64,000 nucleotides of DNA from NCBI RefSeq assembly GCF_026914185.1, contig NC_070571.1, forward strand, positions 4,774,001 to 4,838,000, given 5' to 3'. Each line of letters starts with the position of its first letter. Position 1 is the first letter of the stretch. The stretch is from Puccinia triticina (lineage: Eukaryota; Basidiomycota; Pucciniomycetes; Pucciniales; Pucciniaceae). The notes under the pieces are model-generated. The model saw nothing but the letters and a program-made list of their open reading frames with translations, was not told the DNA's origin and ran no database searches. The position numbers and the translations under genes were made by a program. Below, piece by piece: positions 49,269 through 61,174 of the stretch.

Positions 49269-49547
49269 ATGCAGGGCGCAAAAGAGCGTTTGCTACGCTG
49301 CGCTACAGCGCTTTTTGAGGCAAAAAAGGCCTTTTTTCCGCTAAAAGCGCCTTAGCGCAATGTAGCGCAGCGTAGTGGGTGTAGTGTAGCGCTAACACTA
49401 AGCAAAAATTGGCGTGCTGTTAGCGCAGCGTAGCGGCGCTAACTGCGCGCTAACGCTATTCAAAAAAGGCCAGCGCTTCTTGCCGCTACGCTAAACGTTA
49501 GGGCTAAAATAGGGTAGTTTAGCATAGCGGCCCACTGTTGTTGCAAC

Positions 49548-50032
49548 TAAGTGTTGGCTCTGGCATGAGCGACTCAGGCAAAAAAAAGTTAATTTTTCTC
49601 CAACCCTTGATTGCTCGGCTAGCTGAGCTCCTCAGATGGGATGAAGCTGTATATAAGGCAGACATCTTGCCTTCCTGGTAGTGTATTTTTTATTGAATTT
49701 TGCCAGAAAAACTACTGCTTTCCTTGGATTTGAAAGCTGGAGCTTGGCTTGGATTGGGCAGGAGTGGTAATCCACCAAAAACTGTAATCTGGAAGATACT
49801 TGACAGTGAGTTCATTCCTTGTACCACCAAATCATACAGGTTCTATGAAAATTTAAGTTAGGATCATGTTGTGTATTGGGCTTGATACAGCTCCAGACCT
49901 TGAGATCACACTGGTCGGAGGTCTCATAAAATGAATCTTCAACATCCCCTGGCATGGGGATGGTTTGGCTACCATCATCCAATGATCCATGCTTGGATAA
50001 GGGATGGGTTAGGTGTAGGCCTTTCAGGTGGT
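49548..50032. other. unassigned DNA
   Basis: Possible relic DNA between two transposons; no gene recognised. Confidence 0.3.
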
Positions 50033-50459
50033 ACAGTCACTGTACAGATACATTGGTACCCCCAAAAAAATTTTGTGGGCAGTGAAAACACACCAAAAAG
50101 TACAAAACTGCACTACAGCCAACAAAAAACCAGTGTTTGATGTGTTTTCACTTCCCACAAAATTTCAGAATGGATTTTGGACTTCATTTTTTTCATTTAT
50201 TATCATTCATTTCACATTTCAATCTATTGATTTTGATTATCCATTTTTTTTTGGAATGGTATTGAAGATTTTCCAAAATTGTCATTTAATGCAAGCAATT
50301 TTGTAGATTTTGTGATGTTCCAAATACTTTTTATTTTGTTATATTCATTCTTCTGAAGTCATTTTACACACTCATTCTTGAATCATCATGACTTCAAGCT
50401 TGTGGGTTGGCCTTCTAGAATGAGCTTTTGAGGATACCAATGTTTCTGTCCAGTGACTG
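50033..50459. mobile_element. Tc1/mariner-type MITE
   Basis: Termini CAGTCACTGTACAGATACAT (50033) and the near-complement ending CAGTGACTG (50459), about 26 of 28 matching. TA lies on both sides (50031-50032 and 50460-50461). 427 bp, no transposase. A truncated copy of its right part is at about 9397-9520. Confidence 0.8.
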
Positions 50460-50461
50460 TA

Positions 50462-53218
50462 CATCAGGCAGTGAAAAATCCCCACTAAGTGGAACTGCTC
50501 ACCCAAAATGTTGGTGATATCATACAAGCCCCTCTTTCGGAGGCTTGCTCCACCTTGCTCTGCAAGAGGCGCCTACTGGTGTTTCACCGGCCTCACTCTG
50601 AAACAAGGGAATTGTGTTGAGCTAGGAGTGATTCTTGATTAGGTCAAATTGACCTTAGTGATTGTGCCTTTGAAAAAAGCAGATGTAAGTCTACAATTCT
50701 GATGCCTCTTCCTGAATTCAAATGACCAGGGAAATCCAGATACAAGGTGTGTGGCTCATGGTGAGAATGAGGATAGAGAATAACAGGTGGGGTTAACACA
50801 CATTTGGGAGTGGTTCATGAGGAAATTGGTTGTAAGGGAACCATGCAAGGCAAACTTAACCCTTGCTGCTGCGGGCGTCTGTTCTTGCGAAGCAAGCCCC
50901 CAATAGCCCTTGGCAGGAGGGACTTGCACGCTATCACCCCTTTTTGGTGTTCCAAGATTCTGAGTTTGGCTGGGTGGTTTCTTCAAACCATCACAGTTCC
51001 TTGCCCTCAAAACTTAATACCATAAAAATTTGCTTAGCACAAAGCCATGCTTCTTGCGCGTCATGTCATACAATCTGAGTTTCAATAGACTTCTCCATCC
51101 ACTCCAAATGAATTATCAAAGTAGTCAGAATTTTACTTTTTCCCCAGTTGGTTTACAGAGAGCGTCCATGCTGACCAGCTTATGTACATTGCTGTTTTTG
51201 AGTGACAGAATATCAAACGCCCAATCTCACACATACTCAAGGACCCTGGAAGCCCCCAAAGTAGGTGGGTAACCTAAATGTATGAATTTTTGCATTTTTT
51301 TGCAAAATGCTAGGCACAAAATCAGTATGAATGGGGTTTGAAACCCAAAAGGGCACGCACCAAACATGGCATTTATGTATGAATTTCTGCTGATACTCAG
51401 TTAAATCCCCTAAAACCTGCAGAACCCCGCTTGACTTTGGGGAATTTGGGTTCCACAGAGCGCTTTTGCCCCAGGCATAGGCACAAAAATGTATGAATCA
51501 GCCAAAAAAAGACATTCCCCGGTGCCCCCTGATGTATGAATTTTGCCATAATCTTGTCATCCCCCCTCTTCATGTTATTTTCTTTACAAACCTATCATGC
51601 AATCAATTATCTACTATTTCTCTGACATATAACAGCTCATGACATGGATGAAGGCATGTAGGTATTTGTTGTTGAGCTTTGTAATTGACTTGGGCAGGGT
51701 GATGGCTGTTGTTTTGCCAAAGAGTGGAGTAGGCCATGGGTATGGTTCATCACTGGCTGGTGGGTGCTCTTTGGAGACATCTGAGGTGGATTTGTTATTG
51801 GACATGTTGGGACAGTTGTTGCTGCTTGTTCAGGTCTTGCTTTCATCCATCTCAGTTCTCTACTCACCGGCACAGTGGTAAGCATGGTCCTCAAACTAGC
51901 TACACCTTAGGTAAGGCGGGGTAATTGAATGAGGGCCGGTGCTCTGGCAAAATGAAAAATCTACAGATCTTGCTTACCGAGTTGGTTATCTCTTTGCAAT
52001 TATTTTTGCTTGGTTAATTTCTCAGAGGATACATGTGGCAGTACATACAAATAAAAAAAAATCAGGGCTCTTGAATAGTATCTTGCGCTGACAACCAGCC
52101 AAAAAAAAAAAAAATCAGAAATGGTGTTCTATGAAAAGTGCACACTGAAGAAAGTGAAAAGAGGCATAAAAAATCCATTTTTCATGCGCCAGAATGGGGA
52201 GGTATGGTCTAAGTCCCTCCTGACCAAGGCTTGCTTTGCCACTTCATCCTACCCCCCAGGGGCCCAAAGTCTTGAGGGACTTTGTTAAGCAAAAGTGCAG
52301 CAAAAGCAAAAATTTGCTATGCTACCCGCTAAACTAGCGGATAGCGGCACAGTTTTATGTTCTCAATGTGTTTTTATGTGTTTTAAAACATTTTTCTCCT
52401 TTTTTTTCTTTTTGCCTCCCACATTGCATAGAGAAAAGAAGCGCTGACCCCTACATGATTGCTTTGGTAGTGCACTATTTTTTTATTTTATTTTTCGGGA
52501 AAATAAAAAAGCGCGTAGCGCAGCAATCTGCCCGCTGCGCAGCGACCCAGAAAATTGCTGCTAAACGCAGCGCAGCTGATACACTGTTGATTGTGAAAAA
52601 CTTGCACACACACTAGTTTTTAGTGAGCTGAGGAGTAACCCGATATCCTTGCCAGGTTGATGAGTGCATCAGAAGCGCAAAACTAAGTTCAAGGAGTGAT
52701 GGACAGCCACTCAATTCCTTGAATTGGTGGATACACAAGGGCACTCAGGAAATATGCATGGCAATCTGCTCCAGATGGCCCTCAATGTTTTAAGCTGTCC
52801 TGATTGGTTTTTTTATCTATAGGTATTTTTTTTTGATTTCCATGCTCAAGGATTTCACCTATAGAAATAACTGTGGAAGTTGAGTGATTGTTCAATTTTG
52901 GAAGGGACTACCTTTCTCTAAGAAGGCACAGACTTAGTGCAACATTGGTCACCATTCCAAAGGGATTGGGGTCACATTCTACTCAAGGAATGGAAAAATA
53001 AAGAAGGGAGTACTAAATAATTGGAAGGCGGAAAAGAGAAAGGGGAAAAAGAAAGTAGATCAAGAGTTTTTTCTATCTTGTTGATTTAGTCTATGTTAGT
53101 TGACAAATCCAAGAAGTGAAGATTTGGACGGGCCTTTGCCGTCATAAGAGCTTCAAACCAGCGGGTACCCGCCTGCTACCAGGGCAACGGGTGCGGGTGC
53201 GGGTGCCTAAAATGTTAA
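50462..53218. other. repeat-derived DNA without a gene
   Basis: GTATGAATTTTTGC words recur at 51270-51545. AGCG/CGCT-rich sequence at 52310-52580 resembles the interior of the element at 45163-49540 and ends near CACTGTTG at 52580; a matching left terminus was not found. GGTGCGGGTGC words lie at 53185-53205. No protein domain seen. Confidence 0.4.
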
Positions 53219-53645
53219 GGCCCTGTTTGGCAGTGTCATATTACGCAGCGTAATAATAGGGGGGTTCACAATTGATTTTTACTCAACTTTGGAGCCAAAT
53301 TTAAGGCCTTTATGAACAAAATTTCAAAATTTTGGGAAAATGCACAGCAGCAGGTGATACAGATCAATCAGTCCAATCTATCAGTTTTCTAAAAAACTGT
53401 TCATAAACACCTTAAAATGTGTCCCAAAGTTTTTTTAAATTTCAATTGTGAACCCCCCTAATAGGAAACATGCTACATTAAATATGGTAAAACATGTGTT
53501 TTTAGGATAATCTTTTGAAATTAAACCCTCATAAGGCTTGGTAGTTTACTTCCAAAAGATCAGGCGGAAAAGTAGTGTCTTACACAATGTAGGGGGACAT
53601 GGCAAGATTATTTATTGCATAATAATCACGCTGCCAAACAGGGCC
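53219..53645. mobile_element. Tourist-like (PIF/Harbinger) MITE
   Basis: Termini GGCCCTGTTTGGCAGTGTCA and the near-complement ending CTGCCAAACAGGGCC. A TAA duplication (53216-53218 and 53646-53648) fits the TWA target of PIF/Harbinger. 427 bp, hosting another MITE at 53259-53458. Confidence 0.88.
53259..53458. mobile_element. TA-flanked MITE nested in the Tourist-like MITE
   Basis: Termini GGGGGGTTCACAATTGA and exact complement. TA at 53257-53258 and 53459-53460. About 200 bp. The termini resemble the GGGTGTTCAAAGTTG family at 1306, 1523 and 29797. Confidence 0.82.
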
Positions 53646-53837
53646 TAAGATTTCAGCTAAAAAGAAAGTGGCGATGAAGGGAGGACAATCTTACAGTGAT
53701 CAAGATTGGACCAGGGTGGTTCCGGATGAAAAGTGCTCAGACTCAATGATTTTTATTTCATGTCCGAGGAGCGGACTTTAACCAGACAACTAGAGAGCCC
53801 CCCCAGCAAGATCCAAAGGGGGGGCCTAACCACAATA

Positions 53838-53955
53838 GGGGGTTTCAAAATTAAAATCCAGGTCTCCAGGAGCTTGCGCAGGTCCCAGATTCCAGGAAAA
53901 AAATCCCCCGCCAAAAAAGAGGTTCTGGGCTATCAACTTTGAATCCCCCATGTTG
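53838..53955. mobile_element. relic of a TA-type MITE
   Basis: Left GGGGGTTTCAAAATTAAAA preceded by TA; right CAACTTTGAATCCCCC. The right TA is not preserved. Internal text (aggtctccaggagcttgcgc) is shared with the element at 55171. Confidence 0.45.
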
Positions 53956-54199
53956 GTCAAAATCCACCTGTACTTACATTCCTGAGCATCAGGTCTGGCA
54001 GTCTGGGGTTTCAGGAAGTCCCCTCCCACAACCGGGGTCCCAAAGTTCTGCCAAAAAAAAACCGGCTTGGTTTCCCTGCAGTCATAATCGGAATCCACGG
54101 CATTCAAAAGGGTGTATGTACCACATACCCTACTGGAAGCACCACTCCCCTTGGTTGACCAGCACTGGCTGGTCAGCCAAAGCATTACACACCAGCCAC

Positions 54200-54955
54200 C
54201 GGGAGCAACATATTCCCATCAATGGCTGGTCCATTTGTTCATTGGGAGGAGTACGCTGGTCCGTTTGTTCATAATTGGGAGCTCCCTTTGATGGACTGTC
54301 ATTTTGGTCATCTTGAGGAGTATATACTCCTCAAGATGATTGATTATTTCCAGCAAGTTAGAGGAACTTACTCCTCTCAATGACTGGTTTGTTCCAGCCA
54401 TCAAGGGAGCATGTACTCCTCCCAATGACCAGAACAAACAGGTCATTGAGAGGAGTATGCACTTTTCTAGATGACCGGAACGGGCCGGTCATACAGGGAA
54501 GTGATTACTCATATCACTTCCCTCAATGAACGGTTTGTTCCGATCATCGGGAGGAGTACATACTCCCTTGATGACCGGCCCGTCATGGCCACTCAGAGAA
54601 GTAATCATTTTCCTCAATGACCGGTTTGTTCTGGTCATCTTGAGAGGTACATACATACTCCTCTCAATGTCTGGTTTGTTCCGGTCATCTTGAGGAGTAC
54701 GTATATAACTGGAACAAACAGGTCATCAAGAATTATAGCAAATGGCTATTGATGGCCAGCACAGACCTGGTGTTAAGGGAGGAGTGTACTCCTATCAATG
54801 AACAGGCCCACCATTAAGAATATACAGCCTACTGAACGGCCATTGGTCATGGTGGAGTGTGTATGTACTCCGCTCAATGAATGGCTTGTGCCGGCCATCA
54901 AGGGTGCAGTGAGCTGCTCCAATGGCCGGTTCTTTCTGTCATGTGTATACAGTTG
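54200..54955. repeat. ACCGGT/CCGGTCAT minisatellite, second block
   Basis: Degenerate units such as ctcaatgaccggtttgttc and gatgaccggcccgtcatggc alternate in orientation. More diverged than the 3146-4040 block. Confidence 0.75.
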
Positions 54956-55170
54956 AGGAGGATAGGCCCCACTATACTTGTGGGTCAGGGGTGACCGGGG
55001 TGTGGAAAAAGTCTTTGATGAAGTTGTTTCCTGTTGTTTTGGCCTGATTCCTGGACCTGGAACGACCCTCGTGGAGCCTCTTGCTGAGCAGGCCCCCAGG
55101 TCCCCAGGAGAGCTTCCAGGTCCGATTTTTTTCCTGGATTTTTGGACCTGAACAGCTTCCTAGATCAATA

Positions 55171-55308
55171 GGGTGTTTCAAAGTTAAAAATCAGGTTGCG
55201 CAGGTCCCAGGAATCAGAAAAAAAAATGTACCTGGAACCTCTCCTGCGGACCTGATTTCCTTCTTTGAAAAAGGCTCCAGGAGAAGGAAAAAGGTCAGAA
55301 ACACCCCT
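55171..55308. mobile_element. short TA-flanked MITE
   Basis: Left GGGTGTTTCAAAGTTAAAAA, right CAGAAACACCCCT; TA at 55169-55170 and 55309-55310. 138 bp. Confidence 0.6.
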
Positions 55309-55329
55309 TAAGGGTGTTTTCACCTATCC

Positions 55330-55460
55330 CCAATCACACCCGCATACCGGCCATTGAGTGTGAGCCAGCACACACTACCACGCACGCAACTCGATGACCG
55401 GTTGGGTCTCAACGGCCATTGAGTGACACAACACTCAATGGCCAGTTGGGTCTGTACCGG
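55330..55460. repeat. ACCGGT minisatellite, left of the chromovirus
   Basis: Units such as caatggccagttgggtctgt. Interrupted at ACCGG by the chromovirus and resumed at 63897. Confidence 0.75.
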
Positions 55461-55649
55461 TGTTAAGATTGGTCTGGCGGGGTTGGGAGGCGGTCTGGTG
55501 ATCCTAGCTAGAATGTAGATTGCTAGATGGGGAAACTGTAATGATCTCCCCCCTGCGCCTCTAAGTAACAGAGGCGCATGGCATGTATGTACAGATGAGT
55601 GACATGTCTCCCCGGGGCAGCGCACAGCGCGTGAACGCGGCTCATAACA
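55461..55649 (-). repeat. 3' LTR of the chromovirus
   Basis: 189 bp. On the plus strand TGTTAAGATTGG to CTCATAACA. Near-identical to the LTR at 63708. Confidence 0.93.
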
Positions 55650-55736
55650 CTACCCCGCCCTTAACGCCCAAGCCCCCGGCTCTGCGCCCTTGCCCCCGGG
55701 CGGCATCAAAAAACCCCGTAGGGAAAAAGCCAACCC

Positions 55737-56751
55737 TCATTGTATTCGCCTTGTCCTCCTGTGCCGTCGCTTCGCGTGCGGGAATTTTTTGTTGAAAATT
55801 TCGACCAATTTTTGACAATTCTTCAGGTTGCTGGCCGGTTCCCACGAATTTGACTCTGGCCCGTATCCCTTCCATTCAACCAAGTATTCCGTCCGCTTTC
55901 CCCTTTTTTGGCAGTCCAGGATCCCCTCAACTTCCCACTCCATTTCCCCTTCTAGTTCCACTGGTCCTGGCGGTTCCTTTACGCGGCCATCAATTGTATC
56001 CTCTTCAGCCTTCCTAAGTAATGAAACGTGGAAGTGCGGGTGCACTCCCTTCATAGAATCAGGCAGGGTCAGCGCATATACCAATGGTGATATCCTGTTA
56101 GAAATAAGAAAAGGCCCCATCCACTTGTGAGCTAGTTTGGGGCTGGGTCTTGTTGTTGAGATGTTTTTTCCGTTGAGCCATACTGTGTCCCCTATCTTCC
56201 AATCAGGTGCTTTCCTTGCGTGTTTGTCAAACTGGACCTTCATAATTTCCTGAGCTTCCTCCAACCCAGCCTTGAGCTCCACAAGCGTCTCCTCCAGCTT
56301 CTTGAGGCGTGCTTCCACCGCGGGGATGCATTGGTTGTGCGCCGGTATGCCGCCAAAGGTTAGGCCGTATCCGTAGTTCGCCCTAAACGGCGACATTCCA
56401 ATGGAGATGTGGTCCGCCTTGTTGTGTGAAAACTCCGCCAACGGGAGGAGGGGCTCCCAGTCGTCCTGGTGATACCCCACAAAGTGTCTGAGATACTGTT
56501 TGATTGCTTTGTTGACTATCTCCAATTGGCCGTCAGTGCGGGGGTGGTACGCCGTTGACGGGCATAGACGGGTGCCCATTGCTTTACTTAGTTCCCTCGT
56601 GATCTGGGAAATGAATAGACTGCCCCGATCCAACACAATGGACCTAGGCGTTCCATGATGCTTCCACACATATTTCAGCATCAAGTCGGCAAGTCCTTCC
56701 GCTGTGGTTGTCTTCCTACATGACATGAAATGCACCATTTTAGTCAGCCGG
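55737..56751 (-). pseudogene. chromovirus integrase core (3' part) and chromodomain
   Basis: C-terminal part of pol; joins viral-type DNA to the chromosome and, via the chromodomain, targets heterochromatin (family knowledge). The frame is open from the solo-LTR junction at 56751 to the stop at 55737. It contains the integrase D and E context (SIVLDRGSLFIS; STAYHPRTDGQLEIVNKAI) and the GPF-like linker (WMGPFLISNR). The C-terminal chromodomain has EYLVEWKGYGPESNSWEP with the aromatic cage region. Separated from the N-terminal integrase part by the insertion at 56752-57823. Confidence 0.9.
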
Positions 56752-57823
56752 TTTAAGACTCAAAAGGTGTTGTGAGACCCTTTTGCTGAATGGCAAAAGG
56801 TATGGGTGAGGTGCAAGCTCTGCCTTTCTGTATATCAGAAAACAAGACCACCAAGGTAAGCTTGGCAATTTATTTTGTGATAGGATATGTTTGAAGATGA
56901 GATATATAAGAGGATTGTTGTCGATGTCTGAGGTTGATGGGGTTACTGATGTATGAGATAGGTGACAGTGACTTGATGTCTCAAGTGGGGCTTGAAACTA
57001 GGTCCTTAGCCTGGGGGTATATAAGTTCAGAAAGTGAGGAGTGATGAGGATGAGAGGGAGCTAAGCTCAACCAGGAGTGGAACCGGGGACTGGCTACTGG
57101 TGAAAGGTGTGTGACTGAGTGGTGATATAAATTTCAAATAGAGTGTGAAAGGTATGTGAAACTGAGTGGTGATATGAACTGATAACTGTGATATGGATAG
57201 ATGATAATATGAGTGGTGATAAGTGAGTAGGGAATATATACTCCGGATGGCATGAGGATCTGAGGGGGAATGTCCCCTGATGGGATGAGGAGAAAACAAC
57301 TGGCAGGCAGAGGCCTCCTTATATAGACAATGATGAGGGAATTTGGCTCCAGGGGAGCAGCTTTGAGGGAATTTGGCTGGTGGGAAAGTACAACTGAGGG
57401 AATTTAGCTAGACTATCTACAATGCGTCCCTTTGATATGCAAACAAGATCATATATATTCATACAAGGATTTTCCAAGACCATAGGTATGCAAATGAGAA
57501 ACAAACATATGCAAAGAGAAAATAGGAGGTGAGGACTGATAAAAGGAAGGAAGAAAATTAATTCATGTGCCGTATGCATTATTCCAAGTATGGTAGCCAA
57601 GAGTTGAGTCTGTGTGTGAACCCACTCGGACTGGTGCGTGAAAGGGGTGATTTACGTATCTTCTGATCCGGTAGAGATATGAGGGTGGTTTCAGTGGGTG
57701 ACTAGGGGTTATTTTGGTCCTAGATTCCATTTCTGATTTCCATTTGGCTGTATCTTGAGGCGTTTTGTGATTACACATAAAAGTTTGAATTTTTCTCCTA
57801 CAAACACAGGAATAATGACCACA
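56752..57823 (-). mobile_element. solo LTR, CCGG-target family, copy b
   Basis: 1072 bp inserted into the integrase codons for Val-Asp-Arg-Leu-Thr. CCGG lies on both sides (56748-56751 and 57824-57827). Minus strand starts TGTGGTCATT and ends CTTAAA (the expected ACA has decayed). TATA box at about 57317-57326, preceded by AATTCCCTCA repeats. Confidence 0.8.
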
Positions 57824-59653
57824 CCGGTCTACCACGGTCAAAATGCTATCCGCCCCGTTTGACGCCGGTAGGTCCGTGATTAAATCATAAAAAATATCAT
57901 TCCACGGCCCTGCCGGTATGGGCAAGGGCTCCAGCGTCCCGTATGGACGTTGAGTCGACGCTTTGACCCACTGACACAAGGTGCACCCGTCCACATAGCG
58001 GTTCACAAACTGCTTCATTGATGGCCAGCTGAAGCTTCGTCATATCAGTGCCAGTGTCTTGGCTCTTCCAGGGTGGCCGGCCGGTTTGCTGTTGTGGCGA
58101 CTTTTGGCTATTGCTCTCTTGATGTGATTATCTGCCGGTACCTCAATCCGTCCGCCGCAGTAGACCAACCCGTCCACGTAAGAATAAGCGGACCCCTTGT
58201 CTTGTGTCAGTTTCATCAGCCTGGCGTCGTTATGAGTGGGGTCCCGGATCAGACTTAACAATTCATTGTCTGATGGGATCAGGTTCTCCTGTTCGGGAAT
58301 CACTTCCTCTGCCCCCAATACGTCCACTTCGAACCACCTCTTGGCGTCCTCCAACTCCATCTTCTCGTCCACAAACCACTCGTTGATTTTGGCCCATTCT
58401 ACCTTGGACACCGCCGCGAATGTCTCAGGGGTGATGTTTGAGGGTTTCAGGAGTTGGCCGAATGTAAGCTTGTCTTCGCTACTGGGAGCCAAATCTGGGC
58501 GTCTTGATAGCGCGTCTGGCTTCGTCGCCTGCCTTCCAGGTCTAAAGACAATTTCAAAATCAAAATTCCCCAGTGTCTCGGCCCACCGGACCTGGCGTCG
58601 CGTCAGGCTTTTAGTGGTCATAAAGCTCTCTAGGTTTCGGTGGTCCGTATACACTATGGCTTTCAATTGGTGGGGGTTTCCTTCTAAGTATTGGCGCCAC
58701 TCCTTAAACGCTGCGACGATGGCTAATAACTCTTTGTTGAATATTTCATAGTTCCTCTTGGCTTGGATCAAGGAACGGGAAAAGTAAACCACTGGGTGCA
58801 GCAAATTGTCTTTTGGGCAGACCTGGGACAGGACCGCTCCTAGTGCAAAATTGGAACAGTCGCATTCCAGTAAGAACGGTCGATAAGGGTCTGTGATCTT
58901 CAGGATTGGCGCTGATGTGAACGCTTTCTTTAGGTTTTTGAACGCCTCGTTGCAATGTCTGTCCCAGATGAACTGCGTCCCCAGCTTAGTCAGGTTGTGC
59001 AACGGCCTTGTCGTCCTCGAAAATTGGTCAATGAACCTCCGGTAAAAGTTCACAAAGCCGATGAACCTCTGTAGTTCCGTTATGTTGGACGGTGGCGGCC
59101 AGTCTGAAACCGCTTTCACCTTGGCTGGATCCATTCAAACTCTGTTGCACAATATCAACAGGCCAAGGTATTCGACCTCATCCCTCGAGAACTCGCACTT
59201 CTTGGGTTTCAGCCACAGCTGGTGCTTGCTTAGTATATATAGGATACCCATCACCGCTGCCTCATGGTCTTCGCCTTGCTGCAAGTAAACCATGATGTCG
59301 TCAAGGTACACCGCCGTGTCTTTCCCAATCCTCCCGAGCAGTATGTCCTGCATAAAAAACTGAAAGAACCCTGGCGCTCCCGTCGGCCCGAACGGCATAG
59401 TCAACGGCGCAAATTGTCCTGCGCGACACACGAACGCTAGTTTATCTTCGTTGCCCTCTGCCACGCGGAGGTTACCGTACGCATTCCTGAGGTTGAGCTT
59501 GGTGAACTTGTTGGCATTGAGTAGGCTGTCTACAAGTTCCATTGTCAGAGGTAAGGGGTACTTATTTTTAACCGTCACCGCATTGAGTTTTCTATAGTCA
59601 AAACATGGCCTCAAGTTCCCATCCTTCTTCCCTGTGAACCGGACCGGTGCCGC
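57824..59653 (-). pseudogene. chromovirus RT, RNase H and integrase N-terminal part
   Basis: The reverse transcriptase palm (59653-59135) has the YLDD active-site box (AVYLDDIMVY, about 59300) and LTMPFGPTGAP. After TGA at 59135-59137 the same frame continues with MDPAKVKAVSDWP, the thumb and RNase H (LLECDCSNFALGAVLSQV; TDHRNLESF; DALSRRPDL). It reaches the integrase zinc-binding domain. A second TGA at 58040-58042 is followed in frame by RSFSWPSM and the two Cys of DGCTLCQWVKAS. The last in-element residues are the catalytic Asp region LTVVDR at the junction with copy b. Confidence 0.9.
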
Positions 59654-60972
59654 TGTGAGAACTCCTTTGGGACGGGTGGCAGTTCTGCGAGGGGGAAATA
59701 CCAGTTATAATATTTCAAAGATGTAAGAAGCTATTACAACTGTTACGGGTGGTTTGAAAGACCTGCCCCTCTATGATACTACACAAGAGCTTTCACAACA
59801 AATTTATTTATTGTTGTGGCAAACTAATGATAGAGAAAACTATGTGCAGCAGTCTCTTATCAGACCTAGATCAAACTTGAATTCAGCGGAAAAGTGGATT
59901 TTGTAAGGGAAATGGAGTTAGAGTGGTTTACAGCAGCCTTGAGTCAGATAATGGAAATGAGCCTAAACGTAAGATATGTTTTATATGGTTTGATATGTTT
60001 GTGATATGAAAGTGGAGATAAACTGATACAAGACTTCTGAGAGAACTGATGTTATATGTGAACTATTCAAAGTGTCTTTGCCCTCTTTCTTAACCTTCAG
60101 TTAAGAGCACAATGGGTTAAGATCACTTTGACTTGTTAAGAGCACAAGTGGGTGATGCTTGCTACTTGACTACTTAGAACTACTCTGAGGCATGAAAGAT
60201 GTTAATGGGCAACTTGATTGAGATCACACTGCTGGATTTATGTGGATGTGACTTGTAACTCTGAGTGAGATGTGTGTTCTGGTTAGGATTGCCTGAGTGG
60301 CATGCTCAAACTGAGGAGGGGAAAGGTCCTCCTTTTATAGTAAAATGTGAGGGATTTTTGCTGGTGGGGATCCTTGTGAGGGATTTTTGCTGGTGTGACC
60401 ACCATACAGGTGTCCATGTGGTGATGGTATCCAAGTGGTTGTGGTGGTGGTGCCCATATGGTGTCCACGTGGTTGTGGTAGTGGTGTCCATGTGGTGTCC
60501 ACGTGGTGGTGTCCATGGAGCCTACACAATTATGGAGGTGTCCACAGGTGGAGCCATGCTGTGGTACGTGGGTGGAGCCAAACAACAACCCTGGAGGTGT
60601 CCACAGGTGGAACCATGCCATGGTGCGTGGGTGGAGCCAAACAACAATCATTGAGTTGTCCACAGGTGGAACCATGCCATGGGCAGAGCCAAACCACGCC
60701 ACTACATACACTGTAAATATGTCCTTGAGTCTAATTCTATAATATGTACTATCAAAATATCTCTACAGTATGTAATTATGCTTATGAACACAGTATAATA
60801 CTAGTAACTTTTGACTGAGTGCAGCTAGCCTAGTGGTTCCAGTGAGTGACTAGGGGTTAAATGACCTGTAGAATCCAATTATGCAATAATACATCTAGAA
60901 ATATGTCTCCTTCTCAATAGTAAACTGTGACTTTATGTGATTTGATACTTGAAACACATTTGGCACACCACA
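59654..60972 (-). mobile_element. solo LTR, CCGG/GCGG-target family, copy c
   Basis: 1319 bp inserted between the RT codons for SPWA and APVRF. Target CCGC (GCGG on the coding strand) lies at 59650-59653 and 60973-60976. Minus strand TGTGGTGTGCC to GTTCTCACA. TATA-like tataaaagg at about 60331-60340, preceded by AAAATCCCTCA repeats. It carries its own ~60-bp tandem repeat at about 60530-60690. Confidence 0.8.
60530..60700. repeat. ~60-bp tandem repeat within solo LTR copy c
   Basis: Three units starting near 60535, 60595 and 60655 share tgtccacaggtggaaccatg and ggtggagccaaacaacaa. Confidence 0.7.
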
Positions 60973-61174
60973 CCGCCCACGGTGATGTGGTCCGGCGTAT
61001 CGTGCCATTCTCTAGTCCTTCCTGAATGAGTCTGTTGAGTGCCTTGTTTTCCGCTGGTGAGAGGGGTATGATGCGGCTGGCTTGTGGAAGCGCTCCTGGT
61101 ACAAGCTCAACCCTGAAGTCATACTTGCGCCTAGGCAGCAGTCGTTGCACCTCCAATTTACGGAACATCCCAAT
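60973..61174 (-). pseudogene. chromovirus RT, N-terminal segment
   Basis: Fragment between two solo LTRs. Encodes RRKYDFRVELVPGALP and the IIPLSPAENKALN segment, ending ENGTIRRTTSPWA, the conserved start of the Ty3/gypsy RT. It continues directly from the protease frame once the 61175-61457 insertion is set aside. Confidence 0.9.

Larger units (their letters stand above)
45163..49540. mobile_element. AGCG-rich DNA element with 7-bp duplication, split by an LTR element
   Basis: Left end CAACAGTGGGTCAGCTACGC (45163), right end complementary (GCGGCCCACTGTTG ending at 49540). TTGCAAC flanks both ends (45156-45162 and 49541-49547). The two halves, 45163-45345 and 49269-49540, consist of GCTAACGCTA/TAGCGTTAGC words that can fold extensively. 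The LTR element at 45346-49268 is inserted within it. The original element was about 450 bp and non-coding. Confidence 0.8.

Noticed and set aside
52310..52620. A fourth element of the AGCG-rich 7-bp-duplication family
   Set aside because: Composition and a CACTGTTG end are suggestive, but no matching left terminus or flanking duplication was found.
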